From positions 10,982,120-11,046,119 of the forward strand of contig OX375880.1 in the NCBI GenBank assembly GCA_947359465.1: DNA of 64,000 nt. The letters are read 5' to 3'. This DNA comes from Metellina segmentata. Its lineage: Eukaryota; Arthropoda; Arachnida; Araneae; Tetragnathidae. Both the position numbers and the translations under genes were made by a program. This document shows positions 1 through 9,849 of the stretch, piece by piece. How positions within the stretch are numbered: position 1 is the stretch's first letter; each line of letters starts with the position of its first letter. The notes beneath the pieces are model-generated. The model ran no database searches. It had not been told where the DNA came from and worked only from the letters and a program-made list of their open reading frames with translations.

Positions 1-1320
1 ATAGAGAAAAATACTTTCAATATACTATAAATATGAAAATGTACAGATGGAGGTGTAGTCCATCTTTATTTTAAACCTATGTGTATTTCTGTCTGGCAGA
101 TGACTCGTATTACTACAATAGAGAAAAATACTTTCAATATACTATAAATATGAAAATGTACAGATGGAGGTGTAGTCCATCTTTATTTTAAACCTATGTG
201 TATTTCTGTCTGGCAGATGACTCGTATTACTACAATAGAGAAAAATACTTTCAATATACTATAAATATGAAAATGTACAGATGGAGGTGTAGTCCATCTT
301 TATTTTAAACCTATGTGTATTTCTGTCTGGCAGATGACTCGTATTACTACAATAGAGAAAAATACTTTCAATATACTATATATATGAAAATGTACAGATG
401 GAGGTGTAGTCCATCTTTATTTTAAACCTATGTGTATTTGTCTGTCTGGCAGATGACTCGTATTACTACAATAGAGAAAAATACTTTCAATATACTATAA
501 ATATGAAAATGTACAGATGGAGGTGTAGTCCATCTTTATTTTAAACCTATGTGTATTTGTCTGTCTGGCAGATGACTCGTATTACTACAATAGAGAAAAA
601 TACTTTCAATATACTATAAATATGAAAATGTACAGATGGAGGTGTAGTCCATCTTTATTTTAAACCTATGTGTATTTCTGTCTGGCAGATGACTCGTATT
701 ACTACAATAGAGAAAAATACTTTCAATATACTATAAATATGAAAATGTACAGATGGAGGTGTAGTCCATCTTTATTTTAAACCTATGTGTATTTGTCTGT
801 CTGGCAGATGACTCGTATTACTGAAATGGAGAAAAATACTTTCAATATACTATAAATATGAAAATGTACAGATGGAGGTGTAGTCCATCTTTATTTTAAA
901 CCTTTGTGTATTTCTGTCTGGCAGATGACTCGTATTACTGAAATAGATAAAAATCCTTTCAATATGCTATAAATATGAAACTGTACAGATGGAGGTGTAG
1001 TCCATCTTTATTATTAACCTATGTGTATTTGTGTCAGTCAAATGACTCTTATTACTCCAACAGAAAAAAAATACTTTCAATATACTATAAATATGAAAAT
1101 GTACAGATGGAGGTGTAGTCCATCTTTATTTTAAACCTAAGTGTGTTTTTCTGTCTGGCAGATGACTCGTATTACTCCAATAGAGGAAAATACTATAAGT
1201 ATGAAAATGTACAGATGGAGGTGTATTCCATCTCTATTTAAAACCTATGTGTATTGTCTGGCAAATGCCTCATATTTCTCCAATAGAGAAAAATACTTTC
1301 ACCATATAAATATGAACATT
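1..1320. repeat. 117-bp satellite array (left copy)
   Basis: About eleven head-to-tail monomers of 117-119 bp. The first starts are at 1, 118 and 235. Each monomer contains AATGTACAGATGGAGGTGT, then TCCATCTTTATTTTAAACC, then a CTGTCTGGCAGATGACT block. The 117/119 difference comes from TTTCTGTC versus TTTGTCTGTC. Monomers toward 1320 are more diverged and shorter. AGATGGA/TCCATCT forms a 7-bp hairpin stem with a 7-base loop in every monomer. The array starts before the window. Confidence 0.97.
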
Positions 1321-1804
1321 ATATTAAGTAGGTGTTGTAATCCTTAACACTGAATGTAGAAAGTACATATCTGTTGCAAAGATAGATATGAAGTCATTAT
1401 GTATTGAAATTAAATTTTCTATACTGCAAAAAGTTATACATCGAAATTTTTCGGGACATTCGAAGTATTTTGTATATTTTATAAAAGTTTTTCCGATAAC
1501 CAATTTTTTGTAACTACGTGAACATGGTATATTTATTCTACATTTTTTAAAACAATTCAGAGTATTCATTACAATGTAGAAATGGATACTCTCAAGGAAA
1601 CATCATATAGTAGGAAATATCATATATACTTGAATTCTATGCTTTTTAAAATTTGAAAATTAATAGTTACATTGTGTAGTGTTGTATTTAAATTAAGTGA
1701 TAATTCACAGATGGTGTACTTCATACATCTTAACAGTTTTTCGGAACTGTCTTAATACTCTCTTAGAATAGAGAAGGTTTCTACAAACCTTCCTGATTGT
1801 TATA

Positions 1805-2506
1805 GACGAGGTATCTCGTCATTAGCTCAGACCAGATCTTGATGGACGAGATATCTCGTCAATAGAAAACTGACCAGGTATTGATCTTGTCATGATCAAA
1901 ATATTGACCATTTCGTGATTACGAGATATATCGTCATTACGGAAATCGGTCAAATCTTGATGAACGAGATATCTCGTCGAAACCACTCGGTGGAATAATA
2001 TGAATTAAAAAGAATGTTTCGTAATAATGGGAACATATTTGACTCATCATGAATGCATACAAATTTTAATGATTCAAAATATGCATATAAATGATGTGTA
2101 TTCCTGCTATATTCTGAAAAGTTATCTTTAAACTGAAGAGTAAAGTACTCATGGATAGTGTACTAATGGATTTGTATTCCATTTATTCTTTCAAGTCAGT
2201 ATTTACTGTTGGTTTTACAGTCCGTCTGAGAAAAAAAGAAGTGCATCTAGTACAGTTGTCAAATCATTCAAAGAGGAATATACAAATGCATTACAATTGC
2301 AATGGTGTTAAAGATGCTAATATTAAGAAGTAATAATATTAAGAAATCCTTTAGCCCGGCCTGGTGGTTATCTCGTTGAAGGTATCTGTCACTAACAAAT
2401 CTGAACACATATTGTTCTCACAATCATAAAAATATCTACATTATATTGATGACGAGATATCTCGTCATTATCAAAATGGGAATCTTAAATGATAAGATAT
2501 TTCGTC
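1805..2506. repeat. Cluster of 16-bp palindromes GACGAGATATCTCGTC
   Basis: Perfect copies at 1845-1860 and 2451-2466. Near-copies at 1805-1820 (GACGAGGTATCTCGTC), 1921-1934, 1964-1977 and 2491-2506. Between the first four, related spacers with a GGTCAAATCTTGATG-like core recur, so the unit is a degenerate 40-80-bp repeat centred on the palindrome. The function is unknown. A palindromic protein site or a decayed foldback element are both possible. Confidence 0.85.
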
Positions 2507-2569
2507 AAAATCTCTAGGAAGGCTAAAATATTTCCTGAAACTAATAACTTTGGTTTATAATATATTTTT

Positions 2570-3550
2570 TGTTTGGCATGGTATTTTGTTTGTTATTTTG
2601 TTTAAAATGGAAAAGGTCCTTGGTTAAACGGTTTCTTAAAAACTGGCATTTCGTTGGAAATTTTCTTGAAAAGATACTGTCTGATTTAATTAAAATATCC
2701 CAACGAATAAATTATTCTGATCATTTCACATTCTTAGTAAGACTGGTCGTCTTACACTCAAAAGTTTACCGAAGAACTTTTGGAACGCACTTCTCTTATG
2801 TAACTACTCTGGAAGGAAGGGGAAATAAAGATGCTTCCAATTCATCCTTTTAAATGTTAAATCTGAACTCTATTCATTTCAACCTTTATGGAAATTTCTC
2901 TAATTACCAAAGCACACATTCTAATAAATGCGTTTGAGATTACATTTTTATAGCTTACACAATTCACAAAATTAATAGCGAATTAAAACTTCTTTTTCGA
3001 AATAGAACGCTTAATCAATTTTGAAAGTTGAAAAGGGTCGCATTTCTTTATGAAAAACTTCGTTACCTTTTATGGGGAACGTTAATGTTGGTGAAACTGC
3101 ATTATATTTAATTCAATTTTCCAATTCCTTCATGTAACTGTTGCTGTTGTTTTTAAGTTTTACCTCGCTTTTTGTAACAATAGCAGTTCAAAGTAATCTA
3201 CACCCAGCAATTTTGTTTGCTTATTAATGAGGTATTTGGTTTGATATGATTCTTTATAAATTTCAATGTGTGATCAATCAAAATTCGTACTAATCGCTTA
3301 AATTGCATTAAAAGTCGTTAATTTCTAAATTTTGCGTTCTTCATGTTTGATTTTTTTTTTAATTTTATAATATTCTTAAGTTATCTGCTTTGATTAGAAA
3401 TTTTTCTAATCCTTTTTTTTATTTTGGAATGTCTTCATGCATAGTTATTTCTTTTGTTTTGAGTTCTTGAAAATGTTTTTGATTAAAAGGTTTCTAATTT
3501 ATTTGACGTCTGAGCACTTTTCAAGGCCGTTTTCAAAGGGAAGGCACGCA
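2570..3550. other. No recognisable feature
   Basis: AT-rich sequence with short homopolymer runs. A 94-codon open frame at 2569-2853 has no recognisable motif and looks like chance. The same stretch recurs at 58570-59550. Confidence 0.5.
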
Positions 3551-3769
3551 TGAATTGAACTATCCACAAAGTATGCAAAAAGAAAAACAAACTGCACGCG
3601 AAAATGCACTGAAGCTAATAAATCAATCAAATCGATCAATTTATCACACTCGACTCAGTGGGTTTGCCTACTGCACTAATAACCTGCGAGCTGTAAGTGG
3701 TACAGGAGCGTTTTCTCACTGGATGTATTCCTCTCTTTTGTCCGTAAATATTTCTTTTTTTGCGTGTAA

Positions 3770-3918
3770 GTTTAGAGAGTGGGGTGCTAGCTCAGATTCT
3801 GCGAGACAGAGCGAGATCTTGATTTAGTTTTAAGGGACATTGTTCTAGGACCATTCCCATCGGCATTGATCCCGGATCGTCGCATTTAGGCCGTTTTGAT
3901 GCTCCAGTGCGTCGTTTT
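3770..3918 (+). mobile_element. SINE body fragment, plus orientation
   Basis: Shows the order shared by the SINE family in this window: AGAGTGGGGTGCTAGCTCAG, then a decayed middle, GATCCCGGATCGTCG, and the GCTCCAGTGCGTCG end. The tRNA head is missing. Duplicated at about 59772-59920. Confidence 0.7.
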
Positions 3919-4097
3919 TAAACTTTAATAATCTACTTGCCTACATTGTTGTGTGTACTTCACTTGAAATCATGTGTCGCAACTCGACCTTAGAAAATGT
4001 GACCCATAAATTATAATTATTATAAATAATAAATTATACTTTTTATTGATTAGATTATTGAACCGTATATTTATTTTTACCGGTTTTTTTTTTTTTC

Positions 4098-4150
4098 ATC
4101 CTGCACTCGGCGCAGCTTGTACGTCTTTGAACCCAACCAACATTCCTGAC
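4098..4150 (+). mobile_element. LINE 3'-end remnant
   Basis: CTCGGCGCAGCTTG...GAACCCAACCAACA resembles the better preserved 3' tail near 16200 (CTGGCGCAGCTTGGCC...ACCCAACCAACC) and the minus-strand tail near 46330. This is typical of LINE copies truncated to the last ~50 bp. Duplicated at about 60096-60148. Confidence 0.45.
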
Positions 4151-4327
4151 TTCAGAAAGATTCAAACTTACCTACCATTTTGACGCATGGTTAACAGTAC
4201 GCAAAACACGATACATTTGAAAATATAACTCCATTTTCGCGCAGTTATCGAAGTTGTATAGGTACATGAAAGTTTAATAACTTGATACCTTTAAATACGT
4301 GCTTCCGTTGTAAGTGAAGCCAATCAT

Positions 4328-4412
4328 ACGGTTTATAGGTCGGGGTTCTGGATCCTGGATAGGAAGGTACCTTGGTCCAAATCTGGAGTAAGGCATGGAT
4401 GTTTGTCCGTCT
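4328..4412 (+). mobile_element. Very old SINE head (tRNA-like)
   Basis: CGGTTTATAGG...AGGAAGGTACC...GGCATGGATGTTTGT aligns in order with the B-type SINE head (CGGTATAGTGG...GGAAGGTTCC...GGCATGGATGTTTGT) seen near 41850 and 9400. The A and B boxes are decayed. The 115-codon minus-strand open frame across it is therefore probably not a gene. Also present at about 60326-60410. Confidence 0.4.
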
Positions 4413-5147
4413 AGAACGAGCGTGTGGTCTATCTGTAAACGATTTGCGCCTGGAATGTGTGGTATATGCATCTGAGGTATAACGTGAATCCAACCCCCTG
4501 GTGTACCAGGATAACGAAAAGTGGTTAAGCATTCGAAGAAATAATTGTGTTTAGTAAAGTATATTTTAGCGGTAGCAAATAATTTGAATTCAAAGTATTT
4601 GACATTACCGTAAGATTTCAACAGACTCCCAAGTGCTACTATCGATTTTGATTTTTCTCAAATACTAGCCACACCGTTGCCCGTGACAGTTCTTTTTGTG
4701 GGGTCAGGTGTGACCAATGCACGCTGACGCTTGCCAACCCCCGGTGATTGCTACGTATCCCCACAGGCAGCGCCATGGCCTCGAAATGGCTATTATCAAC
4801 AACGTAAATCAAACCACTCTAGAATCGGAAAAACTTGGTATTTTTTCCCCAAGACATTATACGAAAAACGCTTGTGACGCCAGCGGTTGAAAATCGCAAA
4901 ATCCTCTTCTTCAATGACTTTACTTTTCGGAGAGGACAAAAGGTGAAAAAACTAATAAATTAATAAAAAAAAATACTAGATTAAATTTTAAAATTCGGGC
5001 GCTACACAAAAGTTACAAAAAATTAGGACTACCTGTGTGCAAAATTTCATTATTGTAAGTACCATAGATTCGTCAGGACTCTGCGTACAGAGAAACACTT
5101 CCTTTTATAATAATCGAAACAGGAAAAACATCTGTTCATGTCCTAAT

Positions 5148-5390
5148 CTATCTTGGTGTTGCAGTGGGTATGTCCACTGCTCTAGTTGTAGGTGACACAT
5201 GTTCGATTCCTTCCTGGGTGTCTTTCTTTCTTTCTTCTGTGCTAGTAAAACCACTTGTGTGTTTGCCCATTACTTGATCTTGTCTGTCTTGTGTTAGGCA
5301 CAGGATGGCCAAATATGACCCGTGAGCCTCCCCTAATATTCCCTTTGTCTCAATGTTACAAGTGGGGAGAATATGGGGTTACTGGCTGTG
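5148..5390 (+). mobile_element. Third tRNA-like SINE family
   Basis: TTGCAGTGGGTATG (A-box-like), then GTTCGATTCC (B box; GGTTCGATTCC in the right copy near 61200), followed by a body ending in GTTACTGGCTGTGGGT. The body is unrelated to the other SINEs here. Right copy at about 61144-61385. Confidence 0.5.
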
Positions 5391-5395
5391 GGTAG

Positions 5396-5680
5396 TAATT
5401 TTAATTAACGTCGTGCTGGAGCAACACAACGGGCTATTGACGATGGTTCTGGATCAATCCCTAAGGGAAAGATCCGAGGACAACACCACGTCATTTTGAA
5501 CCACGGTCAGATGACGAAGCAACAGACGAGTTGGCACCCAACTCTCCAAACTTCGGCGCCAACGTGATCACATTTAAAACCGCGACAGATTTAACGTGCA
5601 CCATCCCCCTTTGTAAAAGACTGTATGTTGGATTCGAACTCGCAACCGTTACTCTTCCAACCGAGCCACCGCAGTTCCGG
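5396..5680 (-). mobile_element. SINE, A-type head, minus orientation
   Basis: Nearly full length. Reads TAATTAACGTCGTGCTGG...AACGGGCTATTGACGA...AACCACGGTCAGATGACGA...GGATTCGAACTCGCAACC. The last segment is the complement of the B box. Right copy at 61391-61675. Confidence 0.82.
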
Positions 5681-6002
5681 TTACTGCTGTGAGGGATGAG
5701 GGTGCAAGAAGTGATATCGGGATTTGAGTTGTTTACCTCCTCCTTCTGGAAGTATCGTCACCGGAATTTGGTAACAACATGTTGAGTTGCTTTCCTTTGA
5801 CCGTATGAAATATCGGGAAGTCGCGATGGGATTAGTTCTGTTGACGTGGAATCTCTCGTTGACTCTCGCAGTATCTGCGGTCCAAACGACCTATCCCGTC
5901 GTTCTCGAGTTAAATTCAACTTCTGGAAATCATAACCACCTCTTTTTTTTCATTACAAATTATATTTGAATAAATGTGAATGCAAACAGTTCCAAAAGAC
6001 TA

Positions 6003-6116
6003 ATGATTTTGTTTTTTCTCCTGCTGCCATTCTGGATCCATTGGAATGAGATCTTCTATTGGATTGGGGGAGGTTTAAACAGAACGGCAGAAAACGACGA
6101 GGAGAAAGAAGTCTAA
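6003..6116 (+). CDS. Possible small secreted peptide ORF (weak)
   Basis: 37 codons starting MILFFLLLPFWIHW, a hydrophobic signal-like start, followed by an acidic end (AENDEEKEV). An alternative frame through the same bases reaches a strong donor CAG|GTGAGT at 6145 and reads RKRRGERSLKNVFDLK, which could be a short exon. Neither has a recognised relative. The sequence is identical in the right block at 61998-62111. Chance is a live explanation. Confidence 0.15.
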   Translation: MILFFLLLPFWIHWNEIFYWIGGGLNRTAENDEEKEV

Positions 6117-6149
6117 AGAACGTGTTCGATTTGAAGCACACACAGGTGA

Positions 6150-7260
6150 GTGAAGAAACTTGTTTGAATTCTGTTTAATGCAATATGAAAGTGAGAACTG
6201 TTTAACTTTTACTCTGCCGCATATAGAGAATTGTTACCACTAAAATTTCGTTTACACCAGCGGCATAGTATTGATATGTGTACGGTGGATGTTATCCCCC
6301 TTTTAAATGACGCAGGCATCAATCACTATTTACCAGCTGTCAGCGAATGACCGAGATGATGCCTCCTTTTGTTCGTTACCCTACCCTGTAAACTGTGAGG
6401 TGTGAACGCTTTAAGGAAAAGGCAGAAGGTCACTTCGGTGATTCTCTAGCGCCAAACGATACACCACTCAATACTATGAAAGGAAAGCGTCAGTCGTAAT
6501 TGCTACTCAAGGATCCATCGCTCAAGTTAGGCAATTAGGTATGGGGGTCGGACATGCAGGCGAAAGAGCCATTCCTGGAGACGATTGAAAAATCTTAGTA
6601 CCGCAGCATAAAGGTTGAGACATCGGTTGCCAACTGGTGTCCGCGAGAAAATTTTGGTGGTCTGCAGATATATATGGACGTTATATGAATTTTTTTATTT
6701 TCCATAAATAAAAAAACAAAAATAATATTCTAAGATAGCAATTTGAGCAGGAATAAAACTAAAATCCAGTCATCCTCATCGAGACCTCTTTTGACTCTCC
6801 ATACAAAGTAAATACCCATTGCTAAGAATGAATGAAATAATGAATTGTCATTGCTTTTTCATTCAGAGTTAGATTATGATTCTATTTTCAACAACATATT
6901 TGTGCGGAAAGATATTTTTATCTGTCACAGCAATTAAAACTCGGCATCGATCTCGGCTTGAAATAAATACGGCTCTCCGTCTTTCAAAATGTCAATGGAG
7001 TCAAAAATCCAGAAACTTCTTTCAAACAAGCAGGGACAAATATCACATTAAAAATGTGCAATGCTTAAATAAATGTGTAGTCTGGCTTAGACACACACGG
7101 ACTTAACATGTTTTCAGAAACATCTCAAAAAACCGACCTCTCGGTTCCTACGCCACGTACACACCTTCGTAAGCTAACTCTTTCTAATTAAATGTTCTCG
7201 ATCAGTAAAGATAAACAATGTCATGTTGACGGTGCTGCCCTCTATTCCTTCTGTGAGACA
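6150..7260. other. No recognisable feature
   Basis: Mixed-composition sequence with no family I can name and only short open frames. Duplicated at about 62145-63255. Confidence 0.5.
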
Positions 7261-7261
7261 T

Positions 7262-7333
7262 TAATTACATCATTACTACCGTAGTAGTAATGATGTAGTA
7301 GTAACGATGATGTAGTAGTAGTTTAGTAGTAGC
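7262..7333. repeat. GTA/GAT trinucleotide-rich repeat with inverted start
   Basis: CATCATTACTACC is followed by GTAGTAGTAATGATG, a small hairpin, and then runs of GTAGTA. The right copy near 63320 differs by a short indel, as expected for a microsatellite. Confidence 0.8.
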
Positions 7334-7371
7334 TTGCTGAATAACCCATCATTGCTCGGGTTTGAAATATG

Positions 7372-7930
7372 ACCGCGACATTTTCCTGTATTAACTCAAA
7401 AATATACAAACTCTGTAGAACGTGTTTCCTACCGCGACATTTCCCTGTGTTAACTCAAAAATATACAAACTCTGTAGAACGTGTTTCCTACCGCGACATT
7501 TTCCTGTATTAATTCAAAAATATACAAACTCTGTAGAACGTGTTTCCTACCGCGACATTTTCCTGTATTAATTCAAAAATATACAAACTCTGTAGAACGT
7601 GTTTCCTACCGCGACATTTCCCTGTGTTAACTCAAAAATATACAAACTCTGTAGAACGTGTTTCCTACCGCGACATTTTCCTGTATTAATTCAAAAATAT
7701 ACAAACTCTGTAGAACGTGTTTCCTACCGCGACATTTCCCTGTGTTAACTCAAAAATATACAAACTCTGTAGAACGTGTTTCCTACCGCGACATTTCCCT
7801 GTGTTAACTCAAAAATATACAAACTCTGTAGAACGTGTTTCCTACCGCGACATTTTCCTGTATTAACTCAAAAATATACAAACTCTGTAGAACGTGTTTC
7901 CTACCGCGACATTTCCCTGTGTTAACTCAT
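7372..7930. repeat. 59-bp tandem array, nine full units
   Basis: Units start at 7372, 7431, 7490 and so on every 59 bp to 7844, plus a diverged terminal unit at 7903. Each runs ACCGCGACATTTTCCTG...CAAAAATATACAAACTC...AACGTGTTTCCT. Two variants, TTTTCCTGTATTAA and TTTCCCTGTGTTAA, alternate irregularly. It lies inside a dispersed repeat whose relative at 21690-21760 has only one such unit. Confidence 0.97.
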
Positions 7931-8230
7931 ACACAAACGCTGTTGAAAGTGTTTTCTTATCCATGTCCATTTATTGCAGAAAAAAAACCTTTATATTTCA
8001 AAATGGGGGGGATTCCAGGGGCACTATTAGAGGACTACCTGTGTGCCAATTTCCATGGCTACAGATTGGTCTGAAAACAGGAAAGAAATGGTCTGTTTTC
8101 CCACAGAGTTCTAAAGTGTAAGTGCTCCAAATTTGGCGTAGAGTGGTCAAACGGTGTAGACTTGTATAGAGAATACACACACGCCTACATTCTTTTTTTA
8201 TAGATAGATAAATTAAACTAACTTTAATCA
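7930..8230. repeat. Dispersed repeat, unclassified
   Basis: Contains CTACCTGTGTGCCAATTTCC, CCAAATTTGG and GGTCAAACGGTGTAGACTTG, then an ACACAC/T-rich end. The same order is seen at 21830-21990 and, inverted, at 15003-15110. The 59-bp array sits directly upstream in the same element. The family is not identified. Confidence 0.75.
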
Positions 8231-8479
8231 TCCTGTTGCAATTAAACAAATTTCAAAGATTTTGTTATGGTTAACTAAGCATTTACAAATTATTAATGAT
8301 TAAATATTATTTATAATTTTTTACATTAAGTTTAGTGCATTTCAATATTAATAAAATGGTAGCTCTTTAAAAGCAAAATTTTACAAATTATCTTTTTTTT
8401 TTTTAAATTGATATTAATGGTCCGCGGAATTTAAAATTTGTTCTTAGTGGTGTAGCTAGAGGGTTCGAGCCCAAGTGTC

Positions 8480-9303
8480 TGGAAGTATTTTCGTGTTATA
8501 CGCGCGCAGTACACGTGTTTTCATGAGCTTCCCCATCTTCAGATACAGTCGCTGTAGTGTCGCCGCCGCAAACGGTAGCGTTAACACAGTACGAATCGTT
8601 CACAAGGAGACAAAATCTTACGTGTTGGTTAAGTTCTTATTATACTCCAAAAACAAAGAATATGTACAGTATTTACATCATAGCATTAATAACATTGAGA
8701 AGAAATACTGGTATGTATTAGGGATGCGACATCGACAGCAAAACATCGATGTTCAAAATTAAAACATCGATGGTGATAATGCATCGCCCCCAAATTATCG
8801 ATGTTTTTAAAATTCAGTGTATTTAAACTTTTTTCCCCATTTCTTAAAACTGGTTTAGCAACTAGTGATGTGACATCGGCTCCAATACATCGATTTTTTT
8901 TTATAAAACATCGACATCGATGTCGCATCCCTACTTTTCAGACCCTTCACCCTTGGTCACTTTGGTCTAAAAGTATGTTCAATTTGCTGATTATAAAAAT
9001 TATGCTACTTGGTTATTTTTATAACAATACTTTTTTCATTTAAAAATAAAACATCGACAACGTATAAACATCAATGTTACAAAAACATCGACACCAATAC
9101 ATCGATGCTTTTTAAGAAACATCGACATCGATGTCGCATCCCTAGTATGTATTTGTGTAAAGTCCAGCGTCACAGACTGCCTCCAGCACTCTGTTGTCTC
9201 TCTCCCCTCTCTAACCGTCGTTTGTCCGCAGTACGAAAAGAACCCAACGTTAAAAGTCGAGATCCAAGCAGATCTTCTGAACGAACACCACCTGTTCTAT
9301 ACT
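8480..9303. repeat. Dispersed repeat split by a MITE
   Basis: GTCGCCGCCGCAAACGGTAG, TACGAATCGTTCACAAGGAG, ATTTACATCATAGC and GTCCAGCG are shared in order with 20315-20660 (GTCGTCGCCCAAAACGGTAA, TACGAATCGTTCACAAAGAG, CTTACATCATCAC, GTCCAGCG). The copy here is interrupted at 8719-9144. The family is not recognised. Confidence 0.75.
8719..9144. mobile_element. hAT-type MITE, ATCGAT-rich, perfect 8-bp target duplication
   Basis: Starts TAGGGATGCGACATCGA and ends ATCGATGTCGCATCCCTA. It is flanked by GTATGTAT at 8711-8718 and 9145-9152. The interior is filled with ACATCGAT motifs. A second copy of the right terminus lies inside at 8907-8933, so one end is duplicated or a shorter copy is nested. 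The paralogous site at 20490 is empty. The 8-bp duplication and the TAGGG start fit hAT. No coding capacity. Confidence 0.92.
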
Positions 9304-9370
9304 GGTGTAAACAACGGGCTATTGGCGACTATTCGGGATCTGTCCGGAAGGGAACGATCCGACGACAACA
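9304..9370 (-). mobile_element. SINE 3' part, left half of a split copy
   Basis: AACAACGGGCTATTGGCGAC...GATCCGACGACAACAC is the complement of the SINE 3' body. Its sequence continues at 9696 on the other side of the inserted plus-strand SINE. Confidence 0.75.
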
Positions 9371-9690
9371 CGACCAACCGGTTTGGTGGGTTAAGGTGTT
9401 AGACTATAAATAAGAAGGTTCCTGGTTCGAATACGGATCAGTGCATGGATGTTTGTAAGCGTATGGTGTAGAGGCGGTTGGTTTACCTAAAATCTGTCAC
9501 AGCCGAAAAGTCCTCACGTTTGGTTGGTGTGGAAGTTTGGAGAGTGGTGTGCAAGCTCAGGTGTTGCCTCGTCATCTGACCGTGGTTCAAAATTACGTCC
9601 TGTTGTCCTCGGATCTTTCCCTTCGGGGATTGATCCAGGACAATCGTCAATAGCCCGTTTTGTTGCTCTAGTGTGACGTTAATTAAAAAT
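9371..9690 (+). mobile_element. Full-length SINE, B-type head, nested insertion
   Basis: CGACCAACCGG, A-box-like TGGGTTAAGGTG, B box GGTTCGAATAC, then GCATGGATGTTTGTAAGCG, the shared body and GACGTTAATTAAAAATT. It sits inside a minus-strand SINE (9304-9370 plus 9696-9840), with AACAC on both sides as the likely short target duplication. Confidence 0.88.
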
Positions 9691-9695
9691 TACTG

Positions 9696-9840
9696 AGTAG
9701 AACACCTCGTCATTTTGAACCATGGTCATATGACGAGGTCAATGCCTGAGCTAGCACCTAACTCTCTAAACTTCCACTACGCCAACGTGAGGGCATTAGA
9801 AGTTACGATAGATTTAACGTGCACCAGTCCCCTTTTAAAT
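9696..9840 (-). mobile_element. SINE, right half of the split copy
   Basis: AACACCTCGTCATTTTGAACC, then CTCTCTAAACTTCC and ACGTGCACCAGTCCCC: the minus-strand body interrupted by the SINE at 9371-9690. The tRNA head is lost. Confidence 0.75.
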
Positions 9841-9849
9841 GACGTAGTG

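Larger units (their letters stand above)
1320..8121. repeat. Left member of a ~6.8-kb near-identical duplicated block
   Basis: Matches 57320-64000 base for base apart from scattered substitutions and short indels. The offset is +56000 at 2151, +55998 at 4245, +55995 at 5787 and +55879 after the 59-bp array. From the differences I could see, divergence is well below 1%. The block holds a palindrome cluster, SINE fragments and a 59-bp array; no convincing gene is visible. Confidence 0.97.

Noticed and set aside
1..1320. CRISPR-like array (regular repeats at both ends of the window and at 7372)
   Set aside because: Units are contiguous tandem repeats with no unique spacers, and the genome is eukaryotic.
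3555..3827. 90-codon plus-strand frame conserved in both blocks
   Set aside because: Its end lies in a SINE fragment, and conservation between near-identical duplicates carries no information on selection.
4274..4621. 115-codon minus-strand frame with protein-like composition and a possible donor, present in both duplicate blocks
   Set aside because: Its second half lies over a decayed SINE head (GGCATGGATGTTTGT and upstream blocks align), it lacks an acceptor with a pyrimidine tract, and it has no recognisable motif.
9009..9413. 134-codon plus-strand frame
   Set aside because: It spans the end of a MITE, a dispersed repeat and two SINEs, with no coherent protein.
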